In this document: positions 60,201-64,000 of the stretch, piece by piece
How the letters are laid out: every line of letters begins with the position of its first letter
Position numbering within the stretch: the first letter of the stretch is position 1
Assembly: GCA_009930475.1 (NCBI GenBank)
Contig: RZYC01000012.1
Coordinates: 1-64,000 of the forward strand
Length of the DNA: 64,000 nucleotides
Reading direction: 5' to 3'
Source of the DNA: Spartobacteria bacterium
GTDB taxonomy: Bacteria; Verrucomicrobiota; Kiritimatiellia; RZYC01
Program-made: the position numbers and the translations under genes
Notes under the pieces: generated by a model
What the model was told of the DNA's origin: nothing
The model's input: the letters and a program-made list of their open reading frames with translations, nothing else
The model's database searches: none

Positions 60201-62155
60201 CTCAGCACGGACGCGGTCATTCCATTTATCGTGACTGATTGTAAGTCGTTGCTATCCAAACATAATTGTTTGCCGTAAATGGTGACTTCCGTGCCTCCCG
60301 TTACACCGCCTTCACGGGGATAGACATTGTACCAGGAGCTTTGCAGCCAGAACGCCACATCGTCACGGAATTCTTCGGGCTGGGATGCCGAAACCGCGTG
60401 TCCGGAATCCCCGTAATAACGCCAGCTGACGGTGCGATAGTCCGGTGTTTGCTGTATTTCATGGATGGCGTTTTCTTTGTAGTCCACGGTGAAACTTCCA
60501 TATCTCCGTGCATCATCGCCGGGGCTGGTTGTGACGTGATCGACGTAATTGGAGAAACGCGAGCCTTGAAACTGGGAGGGCAGGGTCGGGGAATAGACAA
60601 CATAATCATATTTCGCATCGGTCATAAACGTGTCGACGATTGCGAGATTTTCCAGAAACATCTTCCCGTAACGATCCGATGAATCCGCTGAAATGTCATA
60701 CGGATCAAGCCATGCGGCAATGGCCAGCATGGGAATGGTGTAGCCCCCGCCATTCATCATGAATCCAAAGAAAATATAGGGATTGGTTCCCGTGACATAG
60801 GCATCCAGACCGGATAATTCCCCCAGCTTGTATTTCAGTGCATCGGGATCATAATCCATGTCAATCTGTCCTGTTCGCCACCCCGGAACCATAGTTTCCA
60901 GCATCTTGATTTGATCTTCGGTGCAAAGGGACTGCACCAGCCACTTAACAAACGAAGAATCGACGAATTCTTCCGCAAGGGCAAATTTCAGGGCATTGGT
61001 TCTGGCGGCTGGAAAAAGATCGGGAACATTAGAGGGACTGCAATTACCTGTGATGACCTCCAGTGCATTATAGTTGTTCAGCCGCTTCATGGAGAAATAT
61101 TCATTATCATCCGTCCAGTTTGCTTCCTGAAGAACATGATACGGGTCGCGATCGATTGCTGTCAGATAGCCGCGTACGGCACTGAGGGAGCATGTTCCGC
61201 CGTATTGGGTGCTGAGGTATTCATCCCACGATTGAGTCGCATGGGCATCATAGCCCAGACGGGCGATGTCAGAGTCCGGTTTCTCAAAACGAGCATACAT
61301 ATCCGCCCCCTGATAGGTGTCCACAATCTGAGGCTGGATGAGAATTTGTTTCCCGAATTGCGACGCCACGTCTTCCGGGCTGAACGGCGGTTCCCGATTC
61401 AAAACGGTTTTGAAGTGATTGGTAATGGCCGTGACGAGACCTTCGTCATGATAGACCTGTGACCCGTTGGCATAGGTTTGGTGGTACAGCAGCATATTAA
61501 GCATGGTGGATACCCGAACCCCGCTATAACTTTCACCAACCATAATGACATCATTGGCCTTCATAGTCGGATGGCTGTCCAGAAACTGGAGCACGGCACG
61601 AAGCACTTGTGCCGCATCAATCAATGGATGAAAATTGTCACCGTTTAAGAATTCCCACAGATGAAACCAGTTGTAAGACCCCTCCGTGACTTTCGAAAGC
61701 ATATAAGAATAGCCCGTATTGGGCGCGTCAATGTAAAGCAGGTTTCCGAGTTTCGTCCAAGAGTGCGGGTTGTCCTGATACAAGTCGTTGGTCGACATTC
61801 TGTTGCGATCGAGTGTGTACGGTGCAGTATTCATCGAAAACAGATTCATGCTGGTGCCGCAACCGGGACCGCCGTTGAGGAAAACGAACAAAGGTTTGGT
61901 TTCATAGTCTTCATCCGCCTGAAAATGAGCATACCACAAACGCGTCACAGAAGAAGTGTGGCCGCAGCGCATGACGGATTCATCCTCTAGAGAGAACACC
62001 ACCGGGTCAATCTGAATATAATTCATTTCACCGACCACATCAGCCGATGCCAGTCCCGAAAAGAAAAGCAGAAGTATAATTACATGTCGTACAGTCTTTA
62101 TGAAGGATATTTCCGATGTGCGCCTACTGGTTTCTAAATGCTTCGCTGATCTCAT
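57236..62155 (-). CDS. Giant secreted serine carboxypeptidase (S10) with TIG, beta-helix and Ig-like domains
   Basis: 1639 residues from the ATG at 62155 (GGGAGACG upstream). The signal peptide is about 21-39 (VRHVIILLLFFSGLASA). Residues about 45-605 are a peptidase S10 domain: oxyanion loop FLNGGPGCGTS (92-102), nucleophile Ser209 in GESYSG, and His586 in YGDSGHAVSASQP; the Asp is not certain. Next come an IPT/TIG domain (about 612-700), an Ig-like stretch, a right-handed beta-helix (about 790-1110, choice-of-anchor Q-like, many NNxI/GGGI turns), an ASPM-like choice-of-anchor D domain (about 1115-1230), MBG-like repeats (about 1330-1450) and a tail with GDGIPNLLKYALGLNP. It is likely exported and cell-surface or extracellular. 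A serine carboxypeptidase in this setting is unusual; activity is inferred. Confidence 0.85.
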   Translation of the reverse strand: MRSAKHLETSRRTSEISFIKTVRHVIILLLFFSGLASADVVGEMNYIQIDPVVFSLEDESVMRCGHTSSVTRLWYAHFQADEDYETKPLFVFLNGGPGCGTSMNLFSMNTAPYTLDRNRMSTNDLYQDNPHSWTKLGNLLYIDAPNTGYSYMLSKVTEGSYNWFHLWEFLNGDNFHPLIDAAQVLRAVLQFLDSHPTMKANDVIMVGESYSGVRVSTMLNMLLYHQTYANGSQVYHDEGLVTAITNHFKTVLNREPPFSPEDVASQFGKQILIQPQIVDTYQGADMYARFEKPDSDIARLGYDAHATQSWDEYLSTQYGGTCSLSAVRGYLTAIDRDPYHVLQEANWTDDNEYFSMKRLNNYNALEVITGNCSPSNVPDLFPAARTNALKFALAEEFVDSSFVKWLVQSLCTEDQIKMLETMVPGWRTGQIDMDYDPDALKYKLGELSGLDAYVTGTNPYIFFGFMMNGGGYTIPMLAIAAWLDPYDISADSSDRYGKMFLENLAIVDTFMTDAKYDYVVYSPTLPSQFQGSRFSNYVDHVTTSPGDDARRYGSFTVDYKENAIHEIQQTPDYRTVSWRYYGDSGHAVSASQPEEFRDDVAFWLQSSWYNVYPREGGVTGGTEVTIYGKQLCLDSNDLQSVTINGMTASVLSASSGQITFLTPALPQGASDVVVQSSTYGTITATNAFCAKLPQTISVHTPLESTCYGINEAITCSATSSVASLPVTFSVDTTDPVDGLTNGATSFSMPATGIATIRFEQPGSDEYFAAEPVIRHIAVTSDAPRVYYVTMDGDDANHGLTWSQAKRTPQGAVNSAGSGDTILVSNGVYNVGEAVHYGNNRVVLTEEVTMRSVNGPEQTIIDGSSQTRGVYMKVDTHLEGFTIRNGQLSGSPSHWKERAGAGVFASQRATITHCIIQSNTIALTSSDYGYGGGVCMENDVKMSHCSVLDNSMSTSGANALGGGITIAASATNCLIDNTVIAGNTSLHEGGGLYLDENSHGIHLYNCTLTGNQANDYGSGIYAYGSGHTFNNSIIYGNTGAADLYLYSPDTIWYTNSCVPATSGHGHFVNALTNDPHLLAAPRGMIASDSPCRDQGANSLNQSSTDAGYRPRIIHDIVDIGAYEYQRWLLTSVNGDILFPDQAPAITNGTDFGTIDFGAAMTNEICLKNVSTDTLSVNIVLRGDDFDSFTLCSPAQLTLAANSMTTISFAFLANRAGTNSIELCFTDFDLTSFVTLRGIAKDKSTLSSPANLSFACDYNYREPEPQTFSLTNFGPSDCTWTLEASADWMHTLPESVTIPVTNALTNLIAYVVPGELPTGTYISTNRFVSPAACTVTQLVSLTISRGTATILIDGDHQQYSGAEKAITVTTIPPDLPVTTTYNGTTNLPINVGTYAVTTTIDTVNYSAEETGILTIEKGSQAIAFNQSGLIDARFGIDLSATASSGLPVSFRIHAMTPSNEVDRATIYNGYQLRFQMEAAWAELQIIAAQEGDANWTAQVLTNTFYASASQSFSSWADAIADPTQRGLTNCPAGDGIPNLLKYALGLNPEQVCSQNDVYTYKLATNAMGEQCLQMTYQLSTKTENIQAGPVKTASLLSPNWVTNGIVNTAISTIEAYELWESTLSTASTNAAYMRLKVKVIE

Positions 62156-62506
62156 TCTTTTCGTCTCCCTATTTACCAACAGAACGCTGGTTTCAATATC
62201 CACTTTGATGAAACAAATGACGTCTTCCGTCCACCGCAGTGCATATTGGTAATCTGTGCTGCATGCTAGTAACAACACCCAATAACCGCAATACCAAATG
62301 TGGGGGAAATGCAGCACGAGTATGCGGTTCATTTTAGACTTATTAGACTTTATGAAATATGGGTACACTGCATATCGCGGTGTGTGAAGCGGGCATATTT
62401 GTGACGAAAAATGGGGTCGGCAGCTTTGGGAAACTGCTTGATTTACGTCAACTGCGCTGGCATGTTCACATAAACACTTTAATAAAGAGAGATTTCTTAG
62501 GTCGCC
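62156..62506. other. Divergent intergenic region between the S10 and ROK genes
   Basis: 351 bases between two divergent starts, so promoters for both must lie here, but no box pair is convincing. A direct repeat, TTAGACTTATTAGACTT near 62334-62351, is the only clear structure and might bind a regulator. The minus frame stays open through the region, which I take as chance. Confidence 0.4.
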
Positions 62507-63667
62507 ATGAAAAACAAAGTAACCAATATCGAAGTTAAAAAATACAACCGAAATCAAGTCTACAGATATATTAATGAGCATGAAAAATCATCCAAACCCG
62601 ACATTGCCTCGGAACTGGGACTAAGCGGCCCCACGATCATGCAGATGGTTAATGAACTCGTGGAAGATGGGTATGTGGAAGAGGCCGGAGAATACGCGTC
62701 GACCGGAGGACGCAAAGCGATGTCATATAAAGCGATTCAAAATAAATACCACGCTATGGGCGTCGACTTCACGCAAAACCATATCAGTATGGTACTAACA
62801 GATTTATCTGGAAAAATATTAAAGCACGAACGAATCTCCATTTATTTTGATCCGACACCGGCCTACTTCAGCGCGGTCTCAGAAATTATCAAAGCGTTTC
62901 TTGCGCATGAGGATATTGATACAACCAGTCATTTCGGCACAGGTGTTTCCATCCCGGGGATTATTGACAGGAAGAACGAACAAATCTGCATCTCCCATAT
63001 ATTGGGCATCAAGAAATTTGACTACAACATATTCACGCAATGCATCGGCTACAAATGCCAGTTCGTAAACGATGCCAACGCGGCAGCCATTGCCGAACTG
63101 CACCATACAAAAAACTCCAATGATATGGTCTACCTCTCCCTAAGCAACAGCGTCGGTGGTGCCATCATTCCAAAAAGAATTCAAACATACAGTCATCACA
63201 CCGTTGACGAACTGCTAACCACGGGTGTTCATCATCGCTCCGGCGAATTCGGGCACATGACCCTGCATATCGATGGCGACACATGTTATTGCGGAAAAAA
63301 AGGATGCATAGATGCCTACTGTTCCGCCAAGGTATTGTCGCAATATACAGACTATCGGCTGGAAAACTTTTTTGAAGAGCTGGAAAACAACAACAAAGCC
63401 TTTGAAATGATATGGAATACCTACTTAAACAATTTATCAATAGCTATTAACAACTTATTAATGGCGTTTGACTGCCAACTCATCATCGGCGGCTATGTCG
63501 GCAGCTTTATCGGCCCTTATATGCCCAAATTACTCCAGCTCATCGACGAAAGAAGTACCTTTTCAACACCGGCTGAAACCGTGCTCCTCCCCTGCCGCTA
63601 TCGCGTTGAAGCATCTGCGCTTGGTGCAGCAATCATTGATATGGAACAGTTTATCGACGCCATATAG
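62507..63667 (+). CDS. ROK-family transcriptional regulator (NagC/XylR type)
   Basis: 386 residues. An N-terminal winged helix-turn-helix (about 13-65, with KPDIASELGLSGPTIMQMVN as the recognition region) precedes a ROK domain: GVDFTQNHISMVLTDLSGKI (phosphate-binding fold), NDANAAAIAEL with the catalytic-type Asp, GEFGHMTL, and the zinc motif CYCGKKGCIDAYC. Such proteins sense sugars or sugar phosphates and repress nearby catabolic or transport genes. AGG lies about 6 bases before the ATG. The next gene starts with an export signal and has an AT-rich palindrome by its promoter, so local control is plausible. The S10 gene is divergent and could also be a target. Confidence 0.9.
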   Translation: MKNKVTNIEVKKYNRNQVYRYINEHEKSSKPDIASELGLSGPTIMQMVNELVEDGYVEEAGEYASTGGRKAMSYKAIQNKYHAMGVDFTQNHISMVLTDLSGKILKHERISIYFDPTPAYFSAVSEIIKAFLAHEDIDTTSHFGTGVSIPGIIDRKNEQICISHILGIKKFDYNIFTQCIGYKCQFVNDANAAAIAELHHTKNSNDMVYLSLSNSVGGAIIPKRIQTYSHHTVDELLTTGVHHRSGEFGHMTLHIDGDTCYCGKKGCIDAYCSAKVLSQYTDYRLENFFEELENNNKAFEMIWNTYLNNLSIAINNLLMAFDCQLIIGGYVGSFIGPYMPKLLQLIDERSTFSTPAETVLLPCRYRVEASALGAAIIDMEQFIDAI

Positions 63668-63717
63668 CCTCTTTTTATCTCGAATAAGCAAAACTCAAAA
63701 ACATTGCTAGGAATTAA

Positions 63718-63738
63718 TTAATTAAATAGTTTAATTAA
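63718..63738. promoter_or_regulatory. AT-rich palindrome, candidate operator
   Basis: TTAATTAAA-TAG-TTTAATTAA is a perfect 9-base inverted repeat with a 3-base centre, ending three bases before the -35 box of the next promoter. Binding sites of NagC/Mlc-type ROK repressors are also AT-rich palindromes, so the neighbouring regulator is a reasonable candidate. Confidence 0.5.
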
Positions 63739-63741
63739 GTC

Positions 63742-63770
63742 TTGCATTAAGTCGCGCCAATGTCTATACC
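63742..63770 (+). promoter_or_regulatory. Candidate promoter of the exported protein gene
   Basis: TTGCAT (63742-63747) and TATACC (63765-63770) with a 17-base spacer. Transcription from here would give a leader of about 180 bases before the ATG at 63959. The leader contains AAAGGAGG at 63850-63857, but no start codon at a usable distance after it opens a real frame. Confidence 0.45.
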
Positions 63771-63958
63771 CATACACAGATCAAGAGAACAAATCCTAAC
63801 ACTAACTATTACGATTACGACAACCAAAGCACTGCGGATCACAGATCGAAAGGAGGATGCCTATAAGAAGATAAAAGACATCGAGCGTAGGGAACATATT
63901 GTTGACACCGTAAAAGAACAAATTTTTTCCAAGCAACAAAAAAAAGAAAGCAATAAAC

Positions 63959-64000
63959 ATGAAAAAACTAGTAAAACTCGTATTACTGACAACATTAGTG
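63959..64000 (+). CDS. Start of an exported protein (cut by window edge)
   Basis: The first 14 codons are visible: MKKLVKLVLLTTLV, a charged start followed by a hydrophobic run, as in a signal peptide. AAAGAAAG lies about 9 bases upstream. The rest is outside the window, so the function is unknown; the neighbouring ROK regulator hints at carbohydrate use. Confidence 0.55.
   Translation, partial: MKKLVKLVLLTTLV

Noticed and set aside
62156-62581. 142 in-frame codons upstream of the chosen S10 start, overlapping the ROK gene
   Set aside because: They lack a signal-like start, cross the divergent promoter region and the beginning of the ROK gene, and the ATG at 62155 has a good ribosome site followed by a signal peptide.
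63759-64000. Open plus-strand frame from ATG near 63759 (MSIPIHRSREQILTLTITIT)
   Set aside because: It has no ribosome site, low-complexity content and overlaps the better signal-peptide start at 63959 in another frame; it begins inside the candidate promoter.

Overview
The window is a bacterial chromosome segment of about 50% GC. It most likely comes from the Verrucomicrobiota/Kiritimatiellota/Lentisphaerota branch of the PVC group. Three things point there: a large secreted protein ending in the DGxPNLLxYALG-type tail domain common in that group, an EF-Tu whose switch I region departs from the usual RGITI form, and the mix of eboDE, an S10 carboxypeptidase and a ROK regulator around a standard ribosomal block. 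The placement is inference from gene content; no 16S gene is present.

Layout. Positions 1-4066 (minus strand) hold part of an ebo-type cluster (a partial O-methyltransferase, eboE, eboD) downstream of glgC, from which a strong hairpin separates it. Positions 4178-15897 are mixed accessory and housekeeping genes: methylthioadenosine phosphorylase, a NeuD/PglD-like acyltransferase, a PpiD/SurA-type membrane chaperone, glycogen debranching enzyme GlgX, a secreted subtilase with a small lipoprotein, a PutP-type symporter, a membrane-anchored AlbA_2 (Schlafen-type) protein, and a fusion of a YhcC/MnmL-type radical SAM domain with an MnmC/MnmD-type tRNA methyltransferase domain. Positions 15959-23867 (minus) form a cell-shape operon, mreB-mreC-mreD-mrdA-rodA, followed by rng and mrp.

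Positions 23955-53803 (minus) are one almost unbroken gene-expression block: tRNA-Thr, tuf, rpmG, tRNA-Trp, secE, nusG, rplKAJL, rpoBC, rpsLG, fusA, the S10/spc/alpha ribosomal genes, secY, adk, infA, rpmJ, rpoA and rplQ. It starts at a good TTGACA-16-TAAATT promoter and ends at a hairpin after rplQ. Hairpins inside it, between tuf/rpmG, rplL/rpoB, rpoC/rpsL and rpsS/rplV, could adjust expression within the block. rpmD (L30) and map are missing from their usual places.

Positions 54020-64000 hold dusB, a GNAT-RLAN-ATP-grasp ligase, a 1639-residue secreted S10 carboxypeptidase/beta-helix protein, and a ROK-family regulator. After the regulator comes a promoter with an adjoining AT-rich palindrome, then the first codons of an exported protein cut by the window end.

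The most interesting points are the radical SAM/methyltransferase fusion, which may combine consecutive wobble-uridine modification steps in one polypeptide; the altered EF-Tu switch I; the giant S10 carboxypeptidase; the split ebo cluster; and the tandem TTCCAATCATTGGAA palindromes. I saw no CRISPR array, insertion sequence, prophage or rRNA gene.
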